This document shows, piece by piece, positions 10,188 through 22,974 of a stretch of 64,000 nucleotides of DNA (position 1 is the stretch's first letter; each line of letters begins with the position of its first letter). Source of the stretch: Hemicordylus capensis (Eukaryota > Chordata > Lepidosauria > Squamata > Cordylidae); assembly GCF_027244095.1 (NCBI RefSeq), contig NC_069657.1, positions 149,726,857-149,790,856 on the forward strand, written 5' to 3'. A program made the translations under genes and the position numbers. The notes beneath the pieces were generated by a model. The model was not told the DNA's origin, did no database searches, and worked only from the letters and a program-made list of their open reading frames with translations.

Positions 10188-13100
10188 TGCAGCACCTTGC
10201 ACATCCATATGTAGCAATCACCGCTATCTCAGGAAATGTGTCCATAGTACATATCAGGTATGCAGGGTGCAATAGCACAGCCATTACATGACCAAAGTGT
10301 GGATTCTCTGAGATGAAATGATTCTCGCATGACTGTCTGGCAATCCAGCCATTCAGTGTACTATTAAAAAACAAACTGGCGAGGAGAACTCTACACTCTC
10401 ATTTGGAAATTGGTCACAAAGTCCACATTGCTTCACAAGTAAAATGCTTTTACCTGGTGTTTAGCCTAATGTCTTACTTTTTGCAACTTAATTGTTCTTT
10501 ACCTGTTGTAGTTGTGCAATGACTGGAACTGTCCCTACTCAAACTTGAACCATTTCTCATGTGTTAAGCACTGGTTGCCATTATGGCTGTTGCTTTTTAA
10601 CCATTCTATTGGTTACAAGAGCTTTTCCTTAATCTTTCTGAAGTTTACACACAACACTTATTTGGAAATGTGTTTTACTAAAAAAGAAAAAGAAAAAAAG
10701 ATTATCAGCTAATGCTCTTGCTCCTTGGATAATGAGTTAGGGCACAAACCAGACTTCCTGGCATGAATCCCAGCTCTGGTTTTGGAATACTTACAGCACA
10801 AGTGTCCAGCATAACTCAATGCTTGTACCAGGCTTGATTTTCTAAATGTGCTTCAGCTTCAGTTGCTGAAAGCAGGAGAGTGGGAAGTTATACCTGTAGA
10901 AGCAGGTAGAAGACGACAGGGGAGAATCCCACACTGGCATTTCTCTGGCCTTCGTATGGATTTCATGCAGGCCACACAATCTTCTAGACCAAAGAAGGTG
11001 AATACTGGACTCAATGTGGTTGCATACTGCAATATATTCAGCATAGATCAGGTCACAGAATTCGAGGCAGATGCTTCTTTGATAGTTACACATTTGAAAT
11101 CATGTGAGGCACCCCAAATATTCAATTACAGCAACACCAGCTTTGAAAGCACAGGTTTATGGAATAGTTAAACCTTTTCTTTAATTCTGGCCTTTCTAAA
11201 TGTATAGGGTTCTACTGTAAGCTTGTTCTGCAGCTTTTCACCCCACTTGCAATCACAAGACTTTGCATCCTAGAATGGGCCCAAACTAAATTACATCTCA
11301 TCCATCCCAGACCAAAGCAGTACATCATGCACAGCATTTGAGGGAAATTTAGCAGTCAAACCCATTGCTCCTTATCACACTTGGAAGCAGTGATTTAGAT
11401 AGTATGCTTTGAAGCAGAAGCAGGTTTCTCTTGCCTCCCTCCAGCCAGACGGGGATTCATGTGTACTGATGCAGCCAGCCAAGCAACCAAGTATGCGAGA
11501 TGAGCAGATATTCTACTGCAGTGTCATTGGTCCAAGGCCATAACTGGAGCTAAGTCATAGTTCTGGCACAGAGAAGGTGACACTCCCCTTGTTCTTCCGA
11601 CCTCACTCCCAACAGTGGAAATACAGGGTTCAGTAGGGAGGGCCCAGTAGACTCCACCCTAAAATCCTATTCTGTGCACTAAGAGGAGCACTTCACATTT
11701 TTGTACTTGGTAAAATGTAAAGACACTGTCGAGCACTGATTGCAATGGGACGTTTCTCCAGACTGTAGAGGAGTGGGTGGGTGAAGTTGCTCACAGAACC
11801 CAATGTGGCTTTTTAAAAGGGCAGAGACTGGGAAGGGAATGGTTCTGCATGAGAACTGCCTGCATCTCTCACCAACAAATATGCACACAGACTAGAGACC
11901 CTCCATTTTTGCTCTCCATAATCATGACAGAGATGGGGAGAAGCACATTATCCTAAGTTGCATGAGACACTGGTGAAACAAATCCCTACTCGGCAGGCAG
12001 AATCACACTGGAAAAGAAGGGATGGAGCGGCAGGCAGCAAAATGGGGGAAGTCAAACCAGTTACCCCCACGTGTGCTCCATCTGCGCTCCCTCCACCCAA
12101 ACTGAAAGGAGGCCTAAGGAGTAGGGGGTGCCCAGGAGCCCAGCTGTACACTCAGGACAGACAACCATTTCTGCAGGGCGACAGGAACAGCTTTCCCCTC
12201 GGTGCTCTTGAGTTTGACGGAAGCAGCCCTGATCCAGCACTAGTAGCCTAATGCACACAAGCTACACAACAGGCAAGATTGTGTGCAGAGAAGCCGCACG
12301 TTTGCTAACTTTGACCCATCCTCCAGTTCCTTATTTCACTGGCTTCTCCTACTCCCATGTGAATCGGTGGGGTGAGAAAACCATCCAGACTGTATCACAA
12401 GCAGCTCCTGGTCTAATCAAATCCAGCCTGGCAAACCTGTAAAGGAGATTATTGTGGGGAAGATCATGGCCAGTTTGCTCTATCTGTGCATGGGATACAT
12501 GCAGACATCTGGATGTGTGTCTTGGCAGCTCCCCTTTTCCATTCTAACTTCCCCACCAAACACCCTTTAATGACAAATCCAAAATGCCTCCAGTAGGATG
12601 TTCTGGGGAGTGTGTAATGCATCCTGAGACCCGACCCAGAGGTACCGTGACAGTCACACCAAAAGGTCCACACACCAAGGGCAGCAGCACAGCCCACACT
12701 TCTGGGAGTTATCTGCAATTTGCCCAGGGTTCATTATCACTATGGAAGCCTGCAGCCTGCATTGGTCAGTGATCATGGAGGAAGACCAGCTATGCGGATC
12801 GTGAGTCATGAAGGCCCTGCCATACCTAGGGGTGCTATCTAATTAGGGCAGGGATGGGCACTTGCTTCCCCTGAATACGTGGCTCCAGATTCAGGAGTAC
12901 CATGCTATATCTCAGGCCCAAATCACGTTTCTGTGCACTGAGTGGGTGAATGTTGCTCCTCTGAACAATCTGAAATGGCACCACCTAACCTTCAACTCTC
13001 GCCTTCACGTCTGCTCATTTGCAGCCTCGGGGTGCTTTTGTGCTGTAAGGAAGTGACTTGGGTCCAAGACTCTCAACTTTCTCCTGAGGGAAGCTTCAGA

Positions 13101-13634
13101 GACAAACTGGAAGCTGCCCTTTTGACATTTCCCTGTTCCTCTCATTCTGAGTGGGCTGTTGAGGGAAGGAGTGGAAAGTGCACAGAGCCACAGAGACTGC
13201 TTCAAGCACAAGCCAGGCCAGCATAGCATCCCCTTCTCTGCAGGGCTGGCTGGAAAACGCACAAGGGAAAGCACTGGGCTGATGCACAGAAGAGTCATTG
13301 GAAGGAAGAATGTTGGCAAAACCTGTTCCAAGTTATTGGAGTGTTAGTTCACTTATATTTATGTATTTACTTATATTTATATACGCCTAATATGTGTATC
13401 TCTAGGCAGCGGAGCAGTGCTTCCTATAGCAGTGCTTCCAACTACAGCATAGCATCTGCTAGAGTTTCCACTGTGGCTATACATTCAGACAGCCCAAAAG
13501 TGACCAACAAAACAAACAAACAAACAAACAAAAAGTGAAGCTCAATACGAATTTTGAAAGTGGAATGTTTACCACCACAGGATTTCTTCCTGGGCAAGTA
13601 AAAGGGTGAATTTGCACCAATCTATCTATCTATA
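10188..13634. other. 3' flank of exon 5A
   Basis: No gene seen. 10188-11270 is diverged from its counterpart downstream of exon 5B, while 11271-13201 is nearly identical to 25161-27094. Around 13350-13420 is a short A/T-rich L2/CR1-like tail, followed by an AAAC-type microsatellite at about 13506-13533 and TCTA repeats at 13618-13634. Confidence 0.5.
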
Positions 13635-13958
13635 TCTAATATATTAATTCTCCTGGGTGTGCCTTGGATTGTGCATCCCAGAGCCCAGCTGATTGGCTGG
13701 GCAGTGGACACACCTGATTGGCTGAGGTGCACCCAGGAGGATTGGTTGCGGGGGGCGGCCCGGCCGTGGAGGCCAGAGGTGGCGGGCCCGGCCCGGCCGC
13801 AGAGGCAAAGTCCTGGAGGGAGGCAAGAAAGGGGGGGCAGAAGTGGCAGTGGGGAGGAGAGGTGGCTGGGCCCGGAAGCAGAGACTGGGGCAGAAGTGGG
13901 AGGAGAGGTAACCGCCAGCCCCAAAGAGCACACAGATGCTCTGTGTGGGGTTGGCTAG
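13635..13958. mobile_element. Possible Helitron-like element
   Basis: The GC-rich unit starts TCTAATAT after an A and ends GGCTAG before a T, the A|TC...CTRR|T pattern of Helitrons. A related start-like sequence (tctatatatataaaagg) is at about 14167. There is no helicase frame, and the ends alone are weak evidence in A/T-rich microsatellite context. Confidence 0.25.
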
Positions 13959-14179
13959 TATATATATATATATAATTCTCTAAGGTGTACCCATGGTTAA
14001 TCCCGTGCATGGCAGCTCTTGCAAGAGTTCATGAGCAGAAGCACTGTGGTGATTGGGCAGTGGGGATTCCATATGCAGTTAGGGAGGAGGAGCCTGTGAT
14101 GGTTAAGGTCAGTTGGAATGCAACTGTTACTGGTCTGAAGATGTTCTTGATTGTAGAGGAAAGGAATCTATATATATAA

Positions 14180-15167
14180 AAGGATAGTGGGCAGGGGTCT
14201 GCAAAGAGAGGGGTTGTGAAGGAGGAAAGACCACCTTCAGGAGAAGGAGGCTGCCATTGTGCGAATTAGATGAGGAAACAAGATGAACAAGATCTGTTAA
14301 CTCAGGAAGGGAGAGAGAAAGAAGGAAAGAAGGGAGGGGAAGAAAGACAGGGGGAGAGTGAGTGGAGGAGAGCGAAAGAGAGAGAAAGAAGGCAGGGGAA
14401 GAGAGAAATAAGAAAGGGCAAGGGCCTGTCGGCGGCCTGAGGGGAACGAGCGGCCATGGTGGTAGCGGCAGCAAGGAAGGGCCTATCCAACCACTGCTGC
14501 TGCTCCTGTGGGGAGGAGCAGGAGTGGGGCTCAGGTGAGGTTGAGGAGGTCTCTGAGGATAAGGGGCTGCAGCTTGGCCAATAGGCACCACAACGCTGCA
14601 ACCGCAACCAAGTGTGGTGAGGGGGATGGAGTAAAGGGATGGAGGAGGAAGAGCAGGACTGGCTCAGGTGAGGGTGGAGAGATCTCTGAGGTGAAGGGGG
14701 TAGTGGCAGGGGGTGAGGGGAGCAATCAAGTACTATGTCATAAATCTGTCAGACTAGCGAGACAGAGCGTAAAACAGGCAGAGGTAGAAGTAGAATAGCA
14801 AAGTCTTATAGGAAGAAATTCTCCAAACCAGATTTAGTCCGAGTCAAATCCAATCAATCCAAGAGAGTCCAAATCAAAGTCCACGGGCAAGGTCAACACA
14901 GTCCAGGGTCCAAACACGGTCAAGGCAATACACGAACACAGCCGATTAGCTCACAGCAAGTCAAACTAAGTACCCTTGCTATTGGAAGTGAAGGGTGTGC
15001 CACAGGAAAGAGGAATGCAGAGGTGTGCCCAGGTGATGAAGTCGGGGCATGTCATAGACAAAGTCTGCTCTTTCCCACTTCAACTCCAAGCCACAGCTTG
15101 AGCATAGTCTGTCTACACATACTCCTGCAATATTCCAGCCTGCCATTTTCAGGACAGTTAAACAGAA
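14180..15167. other. Purine-rich and unassigned spacer
   Basis: 14200-14720 is strongly purine-rich (GGAGA, GAAAGA runs). 14730-15160 contains phrases such as gtccagggtccaaacacgg and looks repeat-derived (possibly a minus-strand LTR), but I cannot name a family. No gene seen. Confidence 0.3.
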
Positions 15168-15245
15168 GGACATAAGAACAGCCCTGTGGGATCAGGCCCA
15201 AGGCCTATCTAGCCCAGCATCCTATTTCCCACAGTGCCCCATCAT
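15168..15245 (-). mobile_element. CR1 3'-end fragment
   Basis: aaggacataagaacagccct followed by GGGATCAGGCCCAAGG, the reverse complement of the CR1 3' end. Confidence 0.6.
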
Positions 15246-15638
15246 ATGCCTTACCTTTAACAAAAAGCTTGGATGCCCGAAAAGCCCTCCAAAAGGGCTG
15301 AAACAACGTGAAACAACATGACCTTATATGCTGACTCAGAGCCCGATGGGAGAAAATGTATCATGGCCTCTATAATATCAGACATGAAAGGTTGATGTGT
15401 ATAAGGTAAAGGCGGGCTGGTCTGCAACCACCCCTCAAGCATACGACATATTCGAAAGCCCTGGGTGAAATCAGTGGGACTCTGGGCTTTGGAAAACAAG
15501 GCTAATGCTGATAAGTATCCCTCAATGGTGGTAGAGGACAAGTGAGACAACCTAAGATGTACCATAAACTGCATGATGTGCTCAGGCGGGGCAGGCCACT
15601 GATCATCTAGCCCTACCTGGGACCTGAAGCACTGGAAA

Positions 15639-15875
15639 AGCCAGCGTGGTTTAGTGGTTAGAGTGCTGGACTAGGACCGGGGAGACCCGAGTTCAAATCC
15701 CCATTCAGCCATGATACTAGCTGGGTGACTTTGGGCCAGTCACTTCTTTCTCAGCCTAACCTACTTCACAGGGTTGTTGTGAGGAGAAACTTAAGTATGT
15801 AGTATGCTCTGGGCTCCTTGGAGAAAGAGCAGGATATAAATGCAAAATAATAATAATAATAATAATAAATAAAAG
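15639..15875 (+). mobile_element. tRNA-derived SINE with TAA tail, inside the DIRS fossil
   Basis: The head reads agcgtggtttagtggttaga (A box) and gagttcaaatccc (B box). The body contains cagggttgttgtgagga and gagcaggatataaatgc, and the tail is (AAT)n. The same head appears inverted at about 31200-31335. The tail at 15848-15875 is where the R4 LINE begins. Confidence 0.7.
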
Positions 15876-18541
15876 AAAGAAAGGAAGAAAGAAACCAACT
15901 AATGTACAGTGCAGCAACAATAACAACACAAGAGCTCGGATACAAGATCAGTGGACCTGTAAAAAAAAGAAAGCAGTACATCACCTAAATGGAAGATTAG
16001 ATTAGAAAATAAAATCTCCAGGCTTAGATCAGATGCTAGTAAACTGAAAGATATGAAAGACAAGAAGCTGAAGAATGAAAACACCAAACAGTATCTGATC
16101 CAAAAATACCACCTAGATTCAAGGAAAATTAGAGAAGTCCTGGAAATAATATAGCAGCAAATAACAGCAGTGTCAAAGAAGATTAGCAGGTATGAAGCCA
16201 GAATTACACAACACAGGGAGAATCTCCAATTCCAGTTGAATCAGAGACGTTTCTAAAAAAATTAAAAATTGGACTGCACCAGGCGACAATGAACTGCACG
16301 GCTTTTGCTTAAACACCTAACAAGCCTTCATAAACAACTATCAAAACAGTTCAATCACATTTTGCAAGGAGGTGATATTGAACAATGGCTAACAACTGGG
16401 AAAACTCATCTCATCATGAAAGACCCAGCAAAAGGTGCAGTTCCAAGTAATTATAGACCGATAACCTGCCTGCCAACCATGTTCAAATTATTAACTGGAA
16501 TAATAGCAGATGAAGTGATGCAACACTTATTAACTAACAAACAGCTTCCAGTTGAACAGAAAGCAAATTGCCCGAACACCAGAGGCACAAAAGACCAGCT
16601 GCTGATTGACAAAATGATTTTAGAAAACTGCAAGAGAAGAAAAACCAATCTAAGTGTTGCATGGATTGACTACAAGAAACCCTTTGATTCATTGCCTCAC
16701 ACATGGATACTAAAATGTTTAGAAACAACTGGTGTCAGCAAAAACATTCAGATATTTATTTAAAAAGCAATGAGCATGTGGAGTACACAGTTAACAATCA
16801 ATGGTGAGACACTTGGACAGGTTAGCATTAGAAGAGGCATTTTCCAAGGGGACTCACTATCCCCTCTGTTGTTTGTAATCGCCATGACCCCACTTTCACA
16901 AATACTAAACAAAACAGGCCTCGGATACCAAGCATCTAAAGCATCAAGTAAAATAAACCATCTGCTGTACATGGACAATCTGAAGTTGTATGCAAAGTCC
17001 TAGTCAGAAATCGAATCACTGCTAAACACTGTCCGTATATTCAGTAGCGATATAGCAATGGAGTTTGGACTAGACAAGTGTGCTGAATTAATAATGAACA
17101 GAGGAAAAATAAGAAAAACAGAAGGAATAGAACTGCCCAATGGAAGCAACATCAAGAACCTGGAAGAGAAAGAACATTACAAATACTTGGGCATTCTCCA
17201 GGCTGATAACATCGTACATACTGAAGTTAAAAGAAAAATACATCAGGAGTGAATACATCAGGAGAGTTAGAAAAATCCTCAAGTCCAAACTCAATGGCGG
17301 GAACACCATACAAGCCATAAACACCTGGGCTATACCTGTTATCAGATACACTGCAGGAATAACAGACTGGACCCCGGCAGAGCTTGAGACGCTGGATCGT
17401 AAGACCAGTATAATCATGACCATCAATCATGCTCTGCACCCCCACAGTGATGTAGATAGGCTATACCTCCCTCGCAGCTCAGGTGGAAGAGGAATGCTGC
17501 AAGTCCATCAAACAGTAGAGGAGGAGAAAAGAGGCCTTGAAGAATATATCAAGGACAGTGAAGAAGATGCACTTCAAATGGTCAATAACGCGAAACTATT
17601 CAACACCAATGAAAGAAAGCAGGCCTACAAGAAAGAACAAGTCAAGAACCGAGCAGAAAAATGGAAAAATAAGCCACTGCATGGTCAATATTTGCACAAT
17701 ATAAGTGGAAAATCAGATATCACCAAGACCTGGCAATGGCTTAAGAATGGTTACTTGAAGAAAGAAACAGAGGGTTTAATACTGGCTGTGCAAGAACAGG
17801 CACTAAGAACAAATGCAGTAAGAGCCAAAGTCGAAAAATCCACAACAAACAGCAAGTGCCGCCTTTGTAAAGAAGCATATGAAACAGTGAACCACCTAAT
17901 CAGCTGTTGTAAAAGATCGCACAGACAGACTACAGACAAAGGCATGACAAGGTAGCAGGGATGATACACTGGAACATCTGCGAAAAATACAAGCTACCTG
18001 TAGCCAAACATTGGTGGGACCATAAAATTGAAAAAGTGGTAGAAAATGAAGATGTAAAAATATTATGGGACTTCCAACTACAAACAGACAAACATCTGCC
18101 ACACAAACACCAGATATAACTGTAGTCGAGAAGAAAGAAAAACAAGTTAAAATAATAGACATAGCAATACCAGGGGATAGCAGAAAAGAAGAAAAAGAAA
18201 CAGAAAAAATCACCAAATACAAAGATCTACAAATTGAAAAAAAAAAGGCTGTGGCAGAAAAAGACCAAAATAATCCCAGTGGTCATTGGTGCCCTGGGTG
18301 CAGTTCCAAAAGACCTTGAAGAGCACCTCAACACCATAGGGGCCACAGAAATCACCATCAGCCAATTACAAAAAGCAGCTTTACTGGGAACAGCCTATAT
18401 TTTGCGACGATATCTATAACAATTGACAATGAAATTCAGCCATCCTAGGTCCTTGGGAAGGACTCGATGTCTGGATAAAACAAACCAGTCAATAACACCT
18501 GTCTGACTGTGTAAACAAGAAATAATAATAATAATAATAAT
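15876..18541 (+). mobile_element. R4/Dong-type LINE (REL-endonuclease class)
   Basis: Open segments at 16305-16763, 16770-17003, 17058-17252 and 17140-17955 make a single decayed ORF: thumb/palm motifs NYRPITCLPTMFKLLTGIIA, then QGDSLSPLLFVIAM and KYLGI. The C-terminal zinc knuckle is CRLCKEAYETVNHLISCC (CX2C...HX4C spacing), the pattern before the endonuclease of R2/R4 LINEs. The palm aspartates read YMDN in place of YADD. TAA repeats lie on both sides (15848-15875, 18523-18541), matching the known preference of Dong/R4 elements for TAA arrays. Multiple stops and frame changes show it is dead, and the N-terminal part of the ORF is missing. Confidence 0.8.
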
Positions 18542-18705
18542 ATCTATAATAACCAACAGTATTGATGATAAAATTCAGCCATCCCAGGTCCTTGGGAAGG
18601 ACTCGATGTCTGGATAAAACAAACCAGTCAATAACACCTGTCTGACTGTGTAAACAAGAAATAACAACAACAACAACAACAACAATAATAATAATAAATA
18701 AAAAG
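18542..18705 (+). mobile_element. Second R4 3' tail stacked on the first
   Basis: 18542-18663 repeats the R4 3' UTR seen at about 18405-18522 (cagccatcccaggtccttgg, gactcgatgtctggataaaa, cacctgtctgactgtgtaaa) and ends in (AAC)n(AAT)n at 18664-18700. It starts exactly in the TAA tail of the larger R4 copy. It is therefore either a tiny truncated insertion into that tail or a tandem duplication of it. Confidence 0.7.
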
Positions 18706-20753
18706 CCTGACCTTCCTATTGTAAGCCACTGTGTGCCTGGGGCCAAAGATGCCCAGATGGCCTTGCACACTTCTATGCGCCAAGGTTCCAGAGCCACGAC
18801 GGCATGGGATCCGGAAATTGCCTCACCCCTGGTGCCAGCTGGTGCAAACGCGCCTCCTGTGAATGAGAGAGCACATCTGCAATGCCGTTCTATAACCCTG
18901 GTACATTGCGGGACACAAACAGGATATCGTGGCAGAGACACTACAAAACAAATGGCCAAACCAGGGACATCACATGGGTGGATTTAGATATCTGTGAGTT
19001 GATGACATGCACCACCGCCATGTTGTTGCACCAGTACAGAACGGTTGCATTAGTAAAACACTCGGCCCAAATATGGACAGCCACGACTATGGGGAAAAAC
19101 TCTAAAAAGGTAAGGTCGCTAGTAATGCCATGGGGCTCCCAATTGGCAGGGCCGGGGGGTCACACACCATCTACCTCTAAAGTAGACCCCAAAGCCATGC
19201 CCCCCAGCTGCATCAGAGTGAACCTGCAATTCTGCTCCACTAGTTGTTCCTCCCTCCAAAAGGAGACCCCATTATAAAAGTCTAAGAATGATGCCCAAAC
19301 CTGCAGGTCAGCCTTCATGTGGGTAGTGACCTGAACCCTAGGATGAGGCTCGCGGAGACCAAACATGGCATCACACAGGTGCCTAAGGAACACCCTGCCA
19401 GGAGCCACAACCTTGCATGCAAAATTAAGGTGGCCTAACAGAACCTGGAGCTGGCAAAGGGTGAGTTTCTGCGCTCTCACACTCTGGCTAGCCAGGCCCC
19501 TCAACATCTCTAACTTGTCTCCGGGAAGCCGTGAGCAACTGGCCACGGTGTCCAGATCGATCTTGAGGAACACTAGCCTGCAGACGGGGCCCTCAATCTT
19601 GTCCTTGGCCAGGAGGACCCCCAACTCAGAACAGATGTTTGTGAATGTGCACAGCAGAAAGGCACTTAGCCCAGACCCCTAAGGCCCGATGAAAAGAAAA
19701 TCATCTAACTAATGCATGGTGGAACGGGCCGCGGCCTGCTTTCTCACAAGCCACTCTAAAAATGAACTGAACGTCCCAAATGCTGCGCAGGAAATTGAAC
19801 GACCCATAGGCAGGGCCCTATCAACGTAGAAAATGTCCTGCAAGGGGAATCCAAGAAGGTTAAAATCCTCAGGGTGCACTGGCAGAAGCCGGAAAGCCAA
19901 CTCAAAGCCGCATTTTGCCCTGAGGGCACCGGGACCGCAGGAATGAACAATGCGCACTGCTTCGTCAAATGATGTATACTGGGCCTGCAGGCCCTTAGCA
20001 AGGGCTAGAAGAAAATGATCCCAGCAAGCAGCACTACCCACAATAGCCGCCCCCTACGCAAGGGAGTGCCCCTGGGGCTTATCAGTGCCCTCCCCCCCAG
20101 CCCCTTGCCACTCCCCAGTGCCCAGCAAACTCAGCCGTTGCAGAGATGTCCCTCGCACTCACGCTCCCGGGCCGAATCCTCGCACCACGCCACCACTCTG
20201 CCATGCTAAGCTGGCCGATGCTGACTCCAAGGCTTCGCGCCGCTCGTCCCCAGGCCCGAGAAAGCAGGAGAAGGGAAAAAACCCCACATCCAAGGCAGCA
20301 GCCAGAAGGTCCTTCCTGGTTGCTGTTCTAAACAGACTGAGGGGAAATGCCTGCATACTTGGCCGTAGCTTGCCTAAGCCCTGCTCCCTTGCCCTACTCA
20401 GCCAATAGGATAACAAGGAAGCCTCGTGCCTTATTTTAATGAGGCTGAGGCAAAGGAACTGCGCTCCAAACAGGTTGGGAGCGAGTGCAGCATTCCTGTA
20501 ATTTCCCTCATTCATCAAAATGGGGGAAACTGTGAAAATATTGCTTGTGTAGCCAACAATCAACAATGACACTGCTGTTTCCTCTCCACAGTAGCAGTGC
20601 CCTGATGCCTTCCATTGTTTCCAATGGCAGGAGTACAGTGGTACTGCCCAGAAGTAGTTTTAAGTCAAGTTGTGCTACATCACCATTGCACTACACCGTC
20701 AGAGCTGCCTTTCAAGTTGCTCAGCAGCCCTGATGAGTCCCTGATGTTGATGG

Positions 20754-21206
20754 TGTTAGAAGTTGTTATTTCCCCCCCCCCCATGGGTAAAACAGCAGAG
20801 CACTAAGGAATGGGCACACACTCCAGTTACAGTGGGTAGCAGAGGATGGTTTAGTTGTTGCAGCTATTTAGAGAAAACACATGGAGATCCTTGTAGAACT
20901 AAACACTAAGTTTTTATTGGTTAAGTACAATTGGAGAGGAAAAACCTAAACCTAATCTAAAGAACTAAATAATGGATAGGTAAGGAGAGAGAGAGAGAGA
21001 GAGATGTCTCCATCCGCTCTCTAGAAGGAAAGGAAGGATTGTGACTCAGCACAGGAAGTGCGGAAGAGTCAGATCAGAGGTCATCGAGTGGAGAGAGGTA
21101 GAACAGTTACTGAGACCCTTACTCACTGTCTCTACTCCCAATACCCTTGGTGGTCATTAGGATAGCTGGTGCCAAAGTCCGATGTACTGGAAGTCCATCT
21201 CCAACA
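20754..21206 (-). mobile_element. Solo LTR, family 1, copy a (fossil)
   Basis: A TG...CA-bounded unit of 453 bases, minus strand (TGTTGGAGATGGAC at its 5' end), close to the units at 32297-32728 and 42316-42841. Flanking 5-mers are gatgg and gatgc, a probable target duplication with one difference. A GA microsatellite lies inside near 20983-21003. No internal region adjoins it. Confidence 0.65.
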
Positions 21207-21871
21207 GATGCAGAGCTGCCTGTTATGTTGGCTACTGTTATTTAGTGCATACAGTTATTTTGTATATAGAAAATATTGATGTTTTTAAATTGATTTGCTT
21301 TCTTTTAAATTTCACAAATCATAGTTCCTAATTAAAATGCATTATAACATGAACTGGGACTTATTTTTGTTATTGTTACCTATCAAAACTTTTTGCCAAA
21401 ATTTTCCTTTATGGTGCCCTAACACCCAGCCTTCCTGCCCCTGCAGTGTTTGCCTCTGATCTCCCAAAGAAAATGTCTCACTACACCCCTGAGAGTTTGC
21501 CTGATTCTATTCCACCTGAATACTTCCTCCTCTTTGATATAGAGGGCCCTGACAGAACAAGCTGCTTTACTCAGGAGAGTAGCAAGGTTGGAATGAGCCC
21601 TAGGAGAAGAAATAAAGATGGGTCCAAGCCCCCGCTGTCACCAGCTTTCTCCCCACCCCCTGTCATTGCTGCAGACGTATGGTGAAAAAGATTTTTTTTT
21701 TTTTGCAAACTCACTCTCTTGCTCCCATGAAAATAATATCACACACTTCCCACGCACATAGACACTTGCACACACACCCTTAAGCATACACTTTCCTTTG
21801 CCTCAGAATTTAAAAAAACATATATGTCACACACACACCCCCCACACTCTATATCTCACTCACACAAACCA
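21207..21871. other. Spacer before duplication copy 2
   Basis: No gene or firm repeat call. A poly-T run at about 21690 and a CA/CAC-rich stretch at 21735-21870 directly abut the start of the second duplicated block. Confidence 0.4.
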
Positions 21872-22974
21872 GCTGGAGTCCTCAGCACTGTCGTATTCTT
21901 CTTTCCTCTTTCTGCCTGGGTCAGTTCCCCTAGCCAAAGCCTTTGGGAGGGCAGTGGAGGCGTGGGAGATCCCCAAGGCCCATCTCTCCCAAGGGCCCAG
22001 CCTCACCCCACCCCTGCCCAGCACCTCTATGATGAGAGCAGAAGAGGGGAGAAGCTCAGGAAAAGGGAGGGGACTCGGGCCAAGGCTCAGAGGGCTCCTT
22101 TCTTGGGCTGGGGGTGGGTGGGTGGGCGCTGACTGGTGCCTGGTCAGGCTGCCAGGAACTCATGTGGGCTTTCCTCCCCTCCCCTGACTATTGAAAGGCA
22201 GCAGTTCCTCAGCAGAGAAGGGAGGAGCCATTTCTCTCTGCCTTGTCAGAGCTGATCTGACTCGCAGGAACCACCCTGGGCTTCCCTTTTCCTCCCTACC
22301 CTCGCAGTGGCTTGGGACATGAGGAGAGCTACTTGGAGGATGGGGGCCATGCTGAGCTTGCCTGCCCCAAGGCCCCGCCTTAATCCCAAGCGGCCTGAGG
22401 TCCTTCCGTGCCCACACTGGCGAGGCCAGTGCAAGAGGGATTTCTCCGCAAAGCATCTCTTTCATTGACTGCCATGCAATGTGCAGCAACGACACCCATT
22501 TGCAGTGAATGCACCACTAGACACAGAAGGAAGCAGAACAGTACAACTCCCTACAGTCTCCACTGCCGCGGTGGGTATAGGAGGGGCAGCTTCCACTGAG
22601 TGGCATTGGGAAGCCCAGTGTGCACTAAGGAGGATGGAAACCTCAGGGGTAAGGAGAGATTCAGGGTGCATGATGACTCACCAAAGCACCCGCTGATGGG
22701 CATCAATCCCGCTCTAAAGGAAATGGGATGACTCTGCAGCTCTCTCAAGGGGCTTTTGGGATTAGCATGATGGCCCCAGGAAGGACTAACCTGACCATAT
22801 CAAGCCAAGGAACGTTTCAAACAGCCATGGCAGGATGAGAGCTGTCATTCTTCCTCTTCAGCCCCCTCGAGTTTGTGGAGACGCAGGATTCCATGGTTTA
22901 AATATAAAAAGATGAATACATTTATTCATGACTATTCAAATAAATAAATACATTCACTATTTCTCTTGCTACAG

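Larger units (their letters stand above)
7885..13201. repeat. Segmental duplication, copy 1 (contains exon 5A)
   Basis: Matches 21872-27094 in the same orientation. The left ~1 kb (7885-8883 against 21872-22870) aligns without gaps at an offset of 13987; by eye I count about six differences. The right ~1.93 kb (about 11271-13201 against 25161-27094) aligns at an offset near 13890, with roughly 35 differences and a few single-base or two-base gaps. The central 2.4 kb, with the terminal exon and 3' flank, is clearly homologous but much more diverged (olfactomedin domain about 70% identical in protein). The 8.7 kb between copies is not duplicated. Confidence 0.9.
15250..20560 (-). mobile_element. 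DIRS-type tyrosine-recombinase retrotransposon (fossil)
   Basis: Read on the minus strand, three blocks of one DIRS-like element appear in order. Reverse transcriptase lies at about 20041-19700 (FELAFRLLPVHPEDFNLLGF, LPMGRSISCAAF). The following RT/RNase H region lies at about 19624-18700 (IDLDTVASCSRLPGDKLE, LLGHLNFACKVVAPGR). A tyrosine-recombinase N-terminal part lies at about 15574-15257 (TIEGYLSALALF, FRICRMLEGWLQTSPPLPYT). The order fits the DIRS1-like elements known in fish, amphibians and reptiles. The element is broken, with several breaks, and is split by a SINE and an R4 LINE (15639-18705). Terminal repeats were not resolved; the outer borders are approximate. Confidence 0.75.

Noticed and set aside
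13985-14725. Gene-like frames in the purine-rich spacer
   Set aside because: Low-complexity Ser/Pro/Leu frames on the strand opposite GGA-rich DNA; composition artefact.
15639-15700. tRNA-like A and B boxes
   Set aside because: These belong to SINE heads, with body and simple-repeat tail; there is no complete tRNA fold. The same applies to 6885-7062, 31200-31335 and 37613-37832.
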